From NCBI RefSeq assembly GCF_002234675.1, contig NC_019877.2, positions 1-64,000 on the forward strand: DNA of 64,000 bases, written 5' to 3'. A program made the translations under genes and the position numbers. This DNA comes from Oryzias latipes. Its lineage: Eukaryota > Chordata > Actinopteri > Beloniformes > Adrianichthyidae. Under the pieces are notes generated by a model that was not told where the DNA came from, ran no database searches, and worked only from the letters and a program-made list of their open reading frames with translations. Positions 49,201 through 61,300 of the stretch are shown here, in pieces. Every line of letters starts with the position of its first letter. Position 1 is the stretch's first letter.

Positions 49201-52200
49201 TCTGATTCCACGTCATGAAACAGGAAGTGAGCCTGATTCCACGTCATCAAACAGGAAGTACGTCTGATTCCAAATCATAAAACAGGAAGTTAGTCTGATT
49301 CCACGTCATGAAACCGGAAGTGAGTCTGATTCCACGTCATGAAACAGGAAGTGAGTCTGATTCCACTCCACGAAACAGCAAGTGAGTTTGATTTAACATC
49401 ATAAAACAGGAAGTGAGTCTGATTCCACGTCATAAAACAGGAAGGGGGGTCTAAGGGCAGGGATGCCAGTATAACTTAGTCAGTTTGTTAGTTCATTTAA
49501 GTATTTTCCTATTGAACTCTTTGTATTCATGATCCTTTTGAGTTCATGTTTTACTTCGAAGCCCATCGAGACAACTGTTGTTGTGATTTTGGGCTATACA
49601 AATAAAATTGAATTGAATAGGAAGTACGTCTGATTCAATGTCATCAAACATGAAGTACGTCTGATTCCATGTCATCAAACAGGAAACAGGAAGCGAGTCT
49701 GATTTAACATCATGAAACAGGAAGTGAGTCTGATTCCATGTCATCAAACAGGAAATACGTCTGATTCCACGTCATGAAACAGGAAGCAAGTCTGATTTAA
49801 CATCATGAAACAGGAAGTGAGTCTGATTCCATGTCATCAATCAGGAAATACGTCTGATTCCACGTCATGAAACAGGAAGTGAGTTTCCAAAAAATGCACA
49901 TTTCTGTTTTCTGCCTATTCAAGTATAAACCGTTGCTAAGTAACAACAATTTAATGGTAGTCAATCCAATAATTTAGAATAATGTATGTTGATGTCTACT
50001 CTATAAAAATGATCGGAAATGTGGCTACATCTGCTAGTTAGTTTCCCAAATGGAATCATATAAGAAATGAATAAAATAAGGCCCAGGACGGAACCCTGAG
50101 GGACTCCACAAGATATGTCTGGCGAGCTGCGGTACCATTGCAGAGGAAGCCGCCATGCCTCTGGCATTGTGTCCGGTCGTACTGGCAGAACGGGCCCTCG
50201 AACTGCTCAGGGTTGTAGCACATGCAGGTTCCACACGCCTGACAGTCGCCGCGGCCTGAACACGGCTGCGTCATGCCAGGGCCCATGCACTGGTTGGTGT
50301 CCAGAACAGAATCCTTCTCTGAACAGTTGCAGAAGTTTCCGAGCCTGAAAGAGAAACGAGGGAAAAGGATTCAAATCGAGCAGAAACCTGGTGTGTCTTC
50401 GCTTGTCCTGAACATCCCTGTGGTGGACTCACCAGCCGCTGTGGCACTGACACTTCCCGCACACCAGGTCGCCGTTTCTGTGGCATCTGTCCGACTTCAG
50501 GATGGGAGTCTGCAGGAAACATCTGGACATGAGTCCACCATGACAGTCAGTGAACGTTGCAGCTCATGCACGCAAACCTGACCATCTCACAGCTGCAGGA
50601 AGGACACAGAACGGAGGCCTTAATGCTCATGGCGGCGTTGAAGGTCGTGGGTTTGACCCTCATGGTGCCCTTCTGATCACTTGGATCCATATTGCAGACG
50701 AGCTCGTCATCAATGGTTCGCCGGGCCTTCAGAATCATCTTGAACTTTCCCTTGAGAGCAGACGAGAATGCAGTCATGTCCAACACCCCCTGAGCTCCAA
50801 CATGGGTCATGAGGCATTCAGACACCTACAATCATCCCAGGCTCAAACTGGAAGTCTCCAAAATCTGCCACCTCCCCGCTGGTCTTCAGGAACTGAGCCT
50901 CGAAGGCTTTGGGCCGCTCCTCAGCACGGATGCTCATCTTGGAGCGAATACTCTGAAAGGCCGGGAGGATCAGACAGAGGAACGGTTTCCACCCAGACAG
51001 CGCCACCTGCAGACTCTCACCTTGAAGGCCTCCTCCATGACCTGCAGGATGTTGGAGGAGTCGTCCTGAAGCAGCCCGACCTCAGCGATGGGGAAATACG
51101 CTTTGAGTTTCTGCAGGCAAATTCCAGAAACATGGAGGTTCAGTGACCGACGCTTCAGCCAGGAGCAGAGCCTCTGAACATCTGAACACCACGGACTTCG
51201 TAGTACGAGTACGAGTGGTTGGTGACGGCGAAGATGGGGATGATGTTGTGCTTTCCCAGCAGGCGGACCAGCGTGGGGATGGAGGGGTAGTCCTGGGTGG
51301 TTGCTTCAGTGTATCGGCCCTGGTCGTCCAGGTGACACTGCTCGTCGTTTCTTGGGAGGATGCCGGACAGCACGTTGACGCCATCGGCCTCGTAGTGAAA
51401 GGCCGACTCGGTGGAGAAGACCAGGAGGTGCGTGCTGTGCTGACGCCAGCCGATCTTCTCCTGCAGCAGGTGAAGAATGGAGGCAGAAAAGATGCATCAA
51501 GACGACCAGTTTGGACATTTTCCTCAATCGGGGATTATTTTTGTTGGCCGGAACAAAAGAGGAAGTGACAGCAGCTCCAGGCGGCTGCACCTGAGCACCT
51601 TGGAGAGGAGGTTGGAGGCCACCTCTCCACCATGGACAGAAGAGAATCTGCTGCTTCACTGACTGCAGTCACAGAGAAACTTGAGACCCGGCAGGTCAAC
51701 AACAGGAGAAGACCTTCCTTCAGAGAAGCTACAGGAGGTCGATCAGACTGCATGTCATCAGCTTCATCGGCGGATGGAGGCGGCCCCCCCAGACTCACTG
51801 ACCCCGCACACTGCGGCCTGCAGGATGGCATCGAAGCCTCCTTCAGGAGCGTCCAGGTTCCCGGAGATCCTCTCCTTCTGCAGCTCTCGTGTGAAGTCCT
51901 GCAGGTTGCTCGTCAGCCTGATGACGCTCTGGAAGGAAAAGGGGGAGTCGCTGTTGGGCCACGGCTCCTTCAGCCTGCGGGAGGAGGGGGGACACAGGGT
52001 GAGGAGGAGGACTTTGGGTCCTTCATGCGGTCCTTATGTCTTCTCTCTCACTTTAAAGGCCTCATGTCGGTTTGAGGCTCGATCACTTTGTCCACAAACT
52101 TGCCAAAGCCGATGGTGTAGTCATCAGAGAGCTGCTCCACCAGCTTAGCTGCAGAAGATCACATCTGCTTCAGCGTCAGCGCTCCTCCTCGCTCAAAACA

Positions 52201-53062
52201 CCCAGACACCTGCTCACCCAGCTTGTTCCCCATCTTCTTCAAGTTGTCCAGATCGTCTGCCATGGAGTTTGAGAAGTCCATGAGGATGTAGAGATCCAAA
52301 GGACCTTTGGTCGGAGCAAAGACCTCCACGTCCAGGAGCTTCTCCTCGCCAGGCAGGAGCATCATGCTCACCTGCTGTGGCGACACCTGGGACTGCTGCA
52401 GACTCATTTTGATCTTCTCATTCTGTGAGAAGAAACTGAAGTGAGCTACAGCAGAGGAACTGCAGGAGGAACACGAGGATGAAGACCCACCTGCTCTATG
52501 GACATGCTGCTCTTAGCCGTGATGACGGCCGCCGCTCCACAGCCGAAGGCCAGGATGTTCTCGTACAGATCACAGCGGGGGCCGCTGAAAACCTGAGGCG
52601 GAAACGAGAGTCGGGCCGCTGATGGAGAACCTGACAAAAAAGGTTCTGAAGAACCACAGGAGCGTCTGCCCTCACCTCTTCAGAGCAGTATGCGCAGCCT
52701 TTCCCCGCCTGCAGACACTGACTGCAGTTGCTGCCTCTGGCTGCAAAGCAGTAGTTTGCTGTGGGCGAAAGCGGAGAAGAACGTCAGTCACAGAAAAGGA
52801 AGGAACTTCCAGAGACACACCTGTGGGGACAGGTGAGCTGCTGCTGCTGCTGAGGGACCAACCGTCAGACGGACAGCTGTCTGTGAGGCGCAGGAAGTGA
52901 CCGCCATCGTGTTTGAAGACACGCGTCACATTCAACGGCTTCAAAGACAGAATCAGCTGATCCTGATCTCAGAGACGGATCTTTACCTTCAGCGCCGCAG
53001 ACGGTCAGACGGAGGAGCAGCAGGCAGCAGCCGGCTGAGAGATGCAGCATCCAGGTCCCCAT
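39097..53062 (-). CDS. itgb4: Integrin beta-4, complete
   Basis: Integrin beta-4 pairs with alpha-6, binds laminin and anchors keratin through plectin at hemidesmosomes. 43 coding exons: 53062-52987, 52758-52676, 52592-52491, 52422-52218, 52148-52052, 51974-51803, 51460-51197, 51110-51021, 50952-50830, 50750-50583, 50509-50433, 50344-50136, 46780-46677, 46609-46514, 46452-46320, 46250-46131, 45956-45838, 45765-45732, 45652-45458, 45368-45265, 45192-45134, 45047-45024, 44949-44801, 44714-44535, 44267-44119, 44044-43837, 43764-43447, 43377-43321, 43299-43217, 43152-42972, 42878-42741, 42663-42481, 42227-42099, 41801-41655, 41243-41100, 41030-40881, 40761-40657, 40547-40398, 40330-40142, 40067-39912, 39628-39464, 39393-39295, 39227-39097. 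All phases agree: 1,954 residues, longer than the canonical human 1,822. The start opens a Leu-rich signal peptide. The long cytoplasmic tail identifies beta-4. Confidence 0.97.
42250..42466. repeat. 24-bp minisatellite in itgb4 intron 32
   Basis: About 8-9 copies of a 24-bp unit containing AGGACCATCAGCAGGATC then AGCATC. It fills most of a 253-bp intron and comes within about 14 bases of the exon-32 donor. Being a multiple of 3, it gives frames open on both strands that are not real. Confidence 0.93.
43447..44267 (-). other. itgb4: itgb4 tandem Calx-beta domains
   Basis: Exons 25-26 encode the known Calx-beta domain ([44 protein letters not shown]). Exon 27 (43764-43447, 318 nt, phase 1-1) encodes a second Calx-beta-like repeat: [41 protein letters not shown]. 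The second copy is not present in the human protein as I know it. Confidence 0.85.
45458..45956 (-). other. itgb4: itgb4 transmembrane and juxtamembrane region
   Basis: Exon 17 encodes a Leu-rich transmembrane helix after CPPGGLLW, ending in CCWKYCACC, the palmitoylation-type Cys cluster of beta-4. Exon 18 (34 nt) gives [12 protein letters not shown]. Exon 19 starts the cytoplasmic plectin-facing segment [14 protein letters not shown]. Confidence 0.92.
46820..49885. repeat. 31-bp minisatellite in itgb4 intron 12
   Basis: About 95 copies of a 31-bp unit with core CAAACAGGAAGT followed by a GTCTGATTCC-type half and ATGTCAT or ACGTCAT. A marked variant (ATGAAGTACCTCCGATTCC) recurs at about 47,230 and 48,036, a spacing of 806 bases, exactly 26 units. 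A transposon fragment interrupts the array at 49,445-49,618. No coding frames. Confidence 0.95.
49445..49618 (+). mobile_element. Non-autonomous element inserted in the 31-bp array
   Basis: 174 bp unlike the array, ending CGAGACAACTGTTGTTGTGA and then GCTATACAAATAAAATTGAA, a widespread teleost repeat tail. It is flanked by direct AGGAAG copies (49439-49444 and 49619-49624), a probable target-site duplication taken from the array unit. Confidence 0.75.
49900..50135 (-). mobile_element. LINE reverse transcriptase fragment next to itgb4 exon 12
   Basis: The minus strand reads [16 protein letters not shown] then [12 protein letters not shown], the [10 protein letters not shown] block of L2/CR1-type reverse transcriptases. 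The frame then decays. The LINE-like reading begins at or within a few bases of the donor of itgb4 exon 12 (donor at 50134-50135). Confidence 0.7.
50583..53062 (-). other. itgb4: itgb4 head: signal peptide, PSI, beta-I and hybrid domains
   Basis: Coding exons 1-10. The signal peptide is in exon 1. The Cys-rich PSI domain follows in exon 2 ([15 protein letters not shown]). The beta-I domain carries the MIDAS motif in [11 protein letters not shown] (exon 4), then [28 protein letters not shown] and [10 protein letters not shown]. The close match to human in these loops indicates a working metal-binding ligand site. Confidence 0.93.
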
Positions 53063-53069
53063 CTCCTAC

Positions 53070-55984
53070 CTGCAGACGGAAACCAGAAGCAGTCGGAACC
53101 ACATCGGATCCACATTTTAATCTAATACTGATCCACATCCAAAGCTTCTTGAGGCTGAACTTCTCAAAAACACTCATGTGGTTCTGAGATGTGATGGACC
53201 TCCAGACCATCCTGAGGTGTCACAGAGGTCTGCCTGATCCTGGTCCTGATCCTGGTCCTGATCCTTCAGATCCTCCTGCTGTGATCTCTGCAGGTGTTCA
53301 GATGTCCAGGTTCAGGATCGGGCAGTTCTGATGAAAACCAGAGCTGGAGCAGATTTCTGCATCGTTCTCGCCTCACTACTTAATGGCGCCTTGTGGCGGC
53401 GCTAAACACACACGTCTGGAGCGTCCTGGATCCATCAACAGAGATCCTGTCGGCAATCAATTCAAGAACCAGACTCTACTGATCGAATCCAGAATCAACA
53501 GATTGATGGGGGGGGGGACTGAATATGCTATGCTGGCGGGGGGGTTCTGACGTGAAGGTAAACCTCACCACGCCGCCAGTTTGGAGAAAACTGCAAATTT
53601 ACGGCTGGGAGGAGGAATTTCTCCCCCAGGCGAGAGAATGGGCGAGCTGAAAACACGTGTGTGTGTGTGGGGGGGGGGGGGGGGGGGGGGGACTTGGTGC
53701 CTCTCTGTGAACCTGAGCTTCCAGGTGGATCCCTCCATGAATCCGCTTCAGGTGTCAGGAGACAAAAAGCAGCTTTTTCCCACTGGGGAGGGGCGCTCAC
53801 CCCCCCACAGCCATGAGGATTTTTACCCCTTAAAAAGGTCAATTCAGACTTTTGCCTTTTAGTGCTCGTCTGCAGACGGCGGGTGGGGGAAATCAGTGGT
53901 TGATCTAAAACCTGAAAGGTGACAGGAGATCTAAGACCTGAATCTGGACCTGCATGTGGTTCACAGAAACCGGATCCGCTCAACCAAAGAACAGCAGCAA
54001 ACAAAAGGATTAGGATCAAACCTCTTTCTGCTGGGCTTCAGTCCAAGACCCAAAGTCCACAAACCGAAGGAGGACAGGACTTCCTCTGCAGCTCCGTCTG
54101 CACGTCAGAGTCTGCTCCGGTTCAAAGTTCCTCACAGAGAAGAAGTCCTGTTCCAGGCTCCTCCTGCGTCTCCTCTGTCCTCCTGCGTCTCCTCTGTTCT
54201 CCTGCGTCTCCTGCAGGGACTGGGTTGAAGACTGAGCGTGTGCGAGCTTTCAGAGCAGGAGGAGACTGTGAGGCTCAGAGCGACTGACTGAATATGTGTG
54301 TGTCTCTGCTGTGACCCCTCCCTCAGCCCCACGTGCACACCCACACATGCACACACACACACCCACACTGTACAGGTGAGGCGCTCTAACAGAGAAAGTT
54401 ACTTTACTTCCGTTTCCTCTATCTGTCTGAAAGCTGCACACCTTTGTGTGTGCCCCCCCCCCCCCTGCATTCCATTCAGTAGGAGTTCACCTGTGTGGGC
54501 TTGAGGCTGGCCCCTCCCTGCCCTGGGCGTGGCACAGCGAGCAAAACAGTGCCTGCAGGCTGCAGAAACAGTGCCTGCTGTTTGCTCAGCCGTGCCCTGC
54601 TGCACCGGTGCTGCCATGGCAACGCTCCGCCCCTCGCTCCCAGCAACGGAATGCCTGCACCGACAGGCCTCGCCCCCGCAGGTCTGACCATGAGAGAACC
54701 ACGCCACAAATCAGCCTGTGACCCATTGCAGTTCTGGTGCCGGATTAGGAAAAAAAACGGGAACTTTCATTCGAATTCAATTCCAGAACCACCTGGGTGG
54801 TGCTTCACTGCTTCATTCTGCTTCATTCTGCTTCACTACTTCATTCTGCTTCTGTCTTCAATCACGACACGTTCCTCCTGTGAACATCAGAACATCTCCT
54901 CTTTTTGACGTTCACTTATAAAAAGGCTTCTTTGAGTCGTATCATTTATATTTTTAATAAAATGTTTAATTTGTCAGTTTCAGTTTTCAGTGAAATTTCA
55001 GTAAAATGTTCATTTGAATAAAAATGAGGCTAAAATACCTGATGAGTGTGAGGACGTCTTGAGAAGAAATGGAGTCACCAGAAAACAGCTTTTCACAACC
55101 TTCAGACACACAACCACAACTAACAAATACACAAATTCTGCTACACAAATGGTTGATCATAGACTTCATGTTGTTCCGATGAAAAATCGAGTGGAAGTCA
55201 ACAGAATTACTTTCAATAATATCTAGAAGCAGCTAAAGAGTTTTAATGTGGAGATGTGTGTGTGTGTGTGTGTGTTCATAAATAACGTGCACGGAGCCGT
55301 CACAGTAACTGCATCCAGCTGTGGCGCTCCGATAACACCGACCCAAATGGTTTCAATAAACGCGGAGCTGCATCCAAACCGTCTGTCTCCTGGTTCTGGC
55401 GTGTTCTAGAAGGAGGGCAGAGGTCACACCTGGAACGTCTCGCCGTCCTGCAACCTGTGCAGGTGTTCATGTTGTTTGTGGTGCTTTGTGGTTGCAGCAC
55501 CCTTCACACCAGCACAACCTGACCAGAACCAACAGAACCCACTCAGAACTCCAGAGCCACCAAACTGACTGAGGTTCTCACGATGTTCTGATGGTCCCTG
55601 AGGTTGGGGGGGGGGGGTGTCAGCTCTGCAGTCACAGGAGCTGAAGAACCTTCAGAACCACAGCAGGGTTCTGCAGCGGTGGACTCATGGTCCACATTTG
55701 ACGATGATCAAAACCCTCTGAAGAACTTCAGAGAACTCTTCAATGTGTGACGTTCCCCCTAAACGTCTCTGTGCTTGAACTTTTAAAGAATCTAAAGGGG
55801 GGGGGGGGGGGGGGGGGCACCTTCCTCTCTCTACAGACCCCACAGAGCAAGCGCTGCCATGGCAACCGGATATGCTTCAACAGAATGGAGCGTTCTCTGC
55901 AGGAGAACAAAACTCCTTTAGAACCAGCTCCCCCCTCCTGACTCAACCATCTGGTTTACTGACCCCGCCCCCCAGCGCCTCAAT
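53070..55984. other. Region upstream of itgb4 with no gene found
   Basis: The itgb4 start exon extends to an acceptor at about 53,070, so a non-coding first exon and the promoter must lie in this region or farther right, but I cannot place them. Visible are G homopolymers (about 53,670-53,692 and 55,796-55,817), a short CTCCTGCGTCTC repeat (about 54,160-54,215), CA/TG tracts (about 54,340-54,365 and 55,255-55,274), and no supportable coding exon. Confidence 0.6.
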
Positions 55985-57060
55985 CATAACAAGAATAATA
56001 CTTTTGATTTGTTAGGCGCCTTTCTAGGAACCCAAGGTCGCCTACCATAAAGTGAAAATAAAAGCAATAAAATAAACTTTTAAGAATAAGTTATGGGGGA
56101 AATAGGCAAGTTAGAAAAGATGAGTTTTTAGTTTCCTGGTGAATTGTGAGAAAGAGCCGATGCTTCTGAGGTCAGGGGGTAGATAGTTCCAGAGCAGCTG
56201 AAAGCTTCCCCCCCCATAGTGACAAGGCAGTGGGGACATCCAGATGAAGGGAGGAGGAGGATCTGAGGGTACGGGTGGGTGTGGCCACATGATCAAGATC
56301 TGATAGATATGATGGAGGAAGGTTGTGGATGGAAGTCAGGAGGAGTATTTTGTCTGTAATTGGCTGAGTGATCTATAGCTATTAGAGCTGCTGCAGACCA
56401 GGTGTGATGTGTTTCAGGGATAATTCTGGCAGCTGAGTTCTGAACATGTTGTAGTTTTTTGTGGTAAACCAAGAAGAAGCGAGTTAAAGCTGTAATCCAG
56501 GCAGGAAGTGACCAGACTGTGAACCAGGACGGCTGTGGAATGAGGACTGAGGGAGGGGCGAAGACCACGGATGCTGTGAAGGTGGAAACAGGCAGACCGG
56601 GTGATGCTGTTGATGAGTGAAGTGAAGGAGAGGCGACACCCAGACTCTTGACCTGAGGGGAGGGGGCAATGGAGGAGGTTTCAAAGGGAATGGAGAAGTT
56701 CTGGATGCTGTTTATAATGGATTTAGTGCCGATCAGAAGTTCGGTTTTATCATTGTTTAGTTTTAGGAAATTAACAGTAAACCAAGACTTTATTTTAAGA
56801 AGGCAGTCAGTGGGGGAAGTGGGAGGTAGAGAGGAATTTGGCCTGGTGGAGATGTAGAGCTGAGTGTCGTCTGCATAACAACAGAAGTGAATCTTGTATT
56901 TACGGAGGATCTGAGCAAGAGGGAGTAGGTAAATGATAAATAGCAGGGGTCCTAGGACAGAGCCCTGGGGCACACCTGTAATGATAGGAACTGTGTGGGA
57001 AGTGAATGTTTTTAATTGAATAAATTAGATGGGACCAGAGAGGTAAGAGTGGAACCAGTT
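55985..57060 (-). pseudogene. Decayed L2/CR1-like LINE, 3' part
   Basis: The minus strand encodes [18 protein letters not shown], then [11 protein letters not shown] (the YADD catalytic motif), [15 protein letters not shown], and after a frameshift the LGV..S.LSF and LLPPDLRSIGSFSQFTRKL sections. The 5' part is missing and frames are broken, so it is a dead copy. The tail near 55,985-56,060 (GGCGCCTTTCTAGGAACCCA) is typical of these elements. Confidence 0.85.
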
Positions 57061-58217
57061 GAGAGGCATGTTGAACAACCCAATCAGAGCTGAAGGCCTC
57101 TAGTGGTGGACAGATGTTGCTGCTACTGCAGGGGTTTATGTCGTTTTAGACACAGGAGGAGTACATTTGTATGAACCACTTTTCTGCTTGAGGGTAAACT
57201 TTATTATTTAATATGTGTGTGCATTTGTTTTGCAACTTTCAGCAACAGACATAAGAAAATTCAAGAACAATGAAACATTTACTTTCATTTAAAGATGGAA
57301 AAGCTAATTAAGCTATTTAAACGTTAGCATGCTAGGCTAATGATTAGCTAGCAATACCTGAATATTTTACTAAAGCTGGAACAAAAAACCCAACACTAGA
57401 ACCCGTTAGGTTAGCTTTAGAGGAACGCTCTGAGCATGTGCGCACCAGGTCACATGACCACGTCTCTCCACCAAATGACAGTTATTTTAAAGTTTATTTA
57501 TGGTCCTTTAACAAACATCTCTCGATTTCAGAATACAGCTAACCTTTTCTTTATGAAACTAAAGAAAAGGTTTTTATTGATTTATTCTGTACATACATTG
57601 AAACGCAAACATTTTTAGATGACAACGGTGATGTCACTTCCTGTTCTGTGAACAGAAGGTTCATCACGTCCATCATTGGTTCAGACATGTTGCTGAAAGT
57701 TCACGTTTGTTTGTTGTTTACATGACGACGTCAGGATTTTAAGAGAAAGTTCATTTCATTCCAACCAGAAAACGTTTTTTCTTTGTGTTTAATTGACCTG
57801 CGTCTAGAAATAAAGGGAGGGTTTAAAGTCATGAGCTGTAGACCCCACAGCCAACCTGATGTTTTCGTCTCCTCCAGCATTCCTGGCTCTGTAAAAACAC
57901 GTTGAGATACAAGCAGAAGGTTTTCCAACTCAGAGCCAAGAACACGACCGACGGGGCCAAACCAGGGCAAGACTCGGCTGATGGTCGGGAATCGGGGCCG
58001 CGCCCTCCTCAGCGGCCCGCTACACCCCGACGACCAACTCCATGAAAAACAGATGCTGCCGTGACAGAACAGCCCCCCCCTATGTGAAAAGCAGAATGGC
58101 TGATGGGAGGGGCGGCGTGTTTGAGGTGAAGACAGCGCAGCCTCCACCTGCCGCACACATGCTGTGGCTTCCCGCCAACATTCACAGGACACGCCTGAAA
58201 AGGCAACAGCTCATCCG
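57061..58217. other. Intergenic, nothing recognised
   Basis: AT-rich sequence between the LINE and the sap30bp 3' end. No exon, RNA gene or clear repeat could be supported on either strand. Confidence 0.6.
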
Positions 58218-58223
58218 TTTATT
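58218..58223 (-). terminator. sap30bp polyadenylation signal
   Basis: The plus-strand TTTATT reads AATAAA on the minus strand, about 135 bases past the sap30bp stop. Confidence 0.7.
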
Positions 58224-58355
58224 CCCGTATGTACAAACGCAAAAATGTGAAAAAGAGTCTCTGGACGGTTCCACAGAGTCCGAGCACAGGAAGCTCCTCT
58301 CTGGACCTGACCTGGTCTGAGGAAAAGCCGAAGAACCTGAAGCTGCTCCTCCTCC

Positions 58356-61300
58356 TCACTGCTTGGCTTTCTTCAGGATGGTCCCCACCGCAGAGATGAC
58401 GGTGGTCTTGGTGCCGCTGGCTGTGGTCGTCACGGAAACCACGGCGGGCAGGGTCCCAGAGGTGGTGATCAGGGTGGGCTGGGCCAAGGTGACGGGGATG
58501 GCGGAGTCCCATTTGCTCTTCCTCTTCTGGGCGTCTGGAGGAGAAGAAACAGAGCAGTTCATCGTCACACGTTCCAGCTGCTCTGTCAGCAGAGGCCTGA
58601 AGATTCTATTCTGAATCCATTTTAGTTTCTAATGACAGTAAAAGAAGGAAACAGGTACTGAGTTAAAACGGTCAAAACATTAAACTGCAGCAGGAATGAC
58701 TGATGAAGGAGTTCCAGCAGGTCATGCCGGGAGAGAATCGGCTGGTTTTTCAAAATAAAAGGCCACATGTGACTTCCTGTGGCGTTTTTTCTGAATATCT
58801 GAAGTGCAGAAGTGCCCAGCGGAGGTTCAGGAGAGCCTTTGTGGGATTAAGAACTAGTGGGGATCAGGACTGATCCAGTTCTTGGCGTCAGATCTATTTA
58901 CAGCAGAACCTGAAACACTCCTTCCTCTGTTCGTCAGTGTTCGTCCAATCAGAGACGAGTGTGCTGCTTCTGTCCGTCTCACGGAGTGACCTGCTTTCTG
59001 GACCAAGCAGGAGAGCCCGGTTCCTCCTGAGGAGGAGGATCTGTGTTCTCCTGCTGTTCAGGAGTTCTGCTCCTTTCCAAAGCTTCTGATGCTTTTGTGT
59101 TGCGTGTGCCCCGGCAGCAGCCGGCTCACCTGTGGCGGTGCTGCCGCTGCTGCCGCTGCTGGTGGTGGAGGCTGCTGTGCTGGACGGGTTGGTTCCCTTC
59201 TTGGTTCCTGTGACGAACTCGATCTGCAGAACAAACCACAGCAGACTGAGATTAGAGACACAAACGCAGGAGCCCGTCATGGAAATGTGCCTCAGAGGTT
59301 TGTAAAACCACAGCAGACGGTTCTCAACTAAACACAGCTGAGAAGGAAGCAGGAGCTTCAGTTTCTCCTGGCGTTGTCTGGGCCGGGTTCTGGCCGGTAA
59401 AGGTGGTTCTGGTGCAGAACGCTGACAGGGATGAGCTGCAGCCGGTGCAGACTTGCCCCTGGCAGGCAGCAGGAATCCAGCCTCACCTTGGTGCGCTCCT
59501 TCTTGGCTTTCTCCAGCTTGTCCATCTCCACCTTCTGGGCTTTGGCTGCAGAAGCAGGAGGAGGATGAGCCGTTTTCAGGAGGAAGGCGTGAAGGAAAGA
59601 GAAGCCGACTCACCCAGAGCTTCGTAGTAGGAGTCCTCTGACCAGCCGTGGGGGTCAAACACGTCTTTGGGGTAGTTCATGCCCAGCTCGTCTATAGCAC
59701 AGAACTGGATCAGCTTCTCGTAGATGCTGGAAGAAAACAGCAGGAGGGTTTACTGAGTTTGCAACCGCACACCGCCGCCCCATCTGCACAGGAGGTCATG
59801 ACCCCCAGCAGGACCGAGTCCTCGTCTCTGGTCTGCAGTCTGGTTTGTTTGTCAGAAACAGAGAGGCCACAAGTTCCCAGAATTCCTCTGCGGTCCTGGA
59901 ACCACAGTGCGAGTTCCTTTACCGTCCCACTGACACTGAGGGACAGGACTGTTATTCCTGGGTGAAGGTGTCTGATGTTCGGGTCATGTGACTGGTGTCA
60001 GGTGTGGCCTCTGTCCCTCATAGGAGTTTACTAAGAACGTTTGTGGCTTTAAAGCGGCGTCACAGACCGCCGTGGGACCACAGCTCCTCCTGAAGCCTCC
60101 TTCCCTTCTGGAACGCCGTCCCATCTGACAGACGGTTTCCTGAACACTTTTCGCTCCGTCTCTCTGTCAGCTGGGTGCAAACAGGAAGTATCTGTGGAGG
60201 TGGGGGCTCCTCGGCTGCATACCTGGGGTTTCTGAACTCCTTCTTCTTCTGGATGTGGCTGTTGGTGTCAAAGTCTCCATGGAGCTTCCTCTCATACAGT
60301 TTGTGGATCTTCTCCTGCAACAGAAACAAAGAGGGCTGAAGGAAACCGTAGCTCCGCCCCCTCTGCCGCCACACAAAGGCTGCTTTCTGCAGCAGGCAGA
60401 GGGGGGGTCTGACCATCCCCTCCACTAAACCACAGACTCCTCCATCATGGACAACATGACAGCTGTTCCAGTCTGTTATCATTTTCTGAGCTGCTGCTTC
60501 TGTTGCCATGGCGACTCCCTCAGTGAACAATGACCCCTCGATTTATTTACACGTTTGTCCAACTTTCATTCAGACCACGTTTAAAGATCAGACCAACCCT
60601 CTGCCCCCCCACCAGCAGTGGTCCAGTGTTTTGGCTGGAGGGGGGGGGTCACAGGGTCCTCTGGTTCTCCTGACCCGCTCTGAGGCGGACCTCCAGGAGA
60701 ATCCGGAGAGGTTTCTGCCTCAGGACTTCTGGAAGATCCAGACGGTGTGGTTCTGCTCAACAGAACCAATCTTCCAGGTCCCGAAGCAGCTAAGAAAGCC
60801 CAGACTATGACACCACCACCACCGTGTTGGGACTCTTTCATAGTGAAGCTGCTTTCTGCGTTTGTTTCCACTAATAAAGTTTTTTTTGATATTTGGCACA
60901 CGTTTGGAATGACACCCCCCCCCCTCCCCCTCTCTCGCTGCTTTGGAGGTAAAACGGATCAAAGCGGGTCATGAAAACAACAGCCCGAGGGTGGGGGTTT
61001 CAGGGGCGTCCAGGTGAATCATGGCTTGTTCATCTGACAGCGGCGGGAGTGTCGGGCCGCAGGGCGCCGCTGGTGAGCGGTGTGTCCTGACCTGCCTCAG
61101 ACCTCAAAGGAGTGAAAGGTACCGAATGTACCGCCGAGGGAGGAGGAGGAGGAGGGGGAGGAGGAAGGTGGAGCTCTGCTGTGATTAAGGCAGATCTCTG
61201 CTGACACCAGAAGCTTCTGTGACCTGAGGAAACCTCTCATTTAGGCCACAAACGGGTTATTCTGAGAACGCCACGTCCTCAACCCTTCTGTGGTCTGATC

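Larger units (their letters stand above)
46131..50509 (-). other. itgb4: itgb4 EGF-like stalk and beta-tail
   Basis: Coding exons 11-16 encode Cys-rich integrin EGF repeats ([43 protein letters not shown]) and the beta-tail domain. Between exons 12 and 13 lies a 3.4-kb intron filled by a minisatellite and a LINE fragment. Confidence 0.9.
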
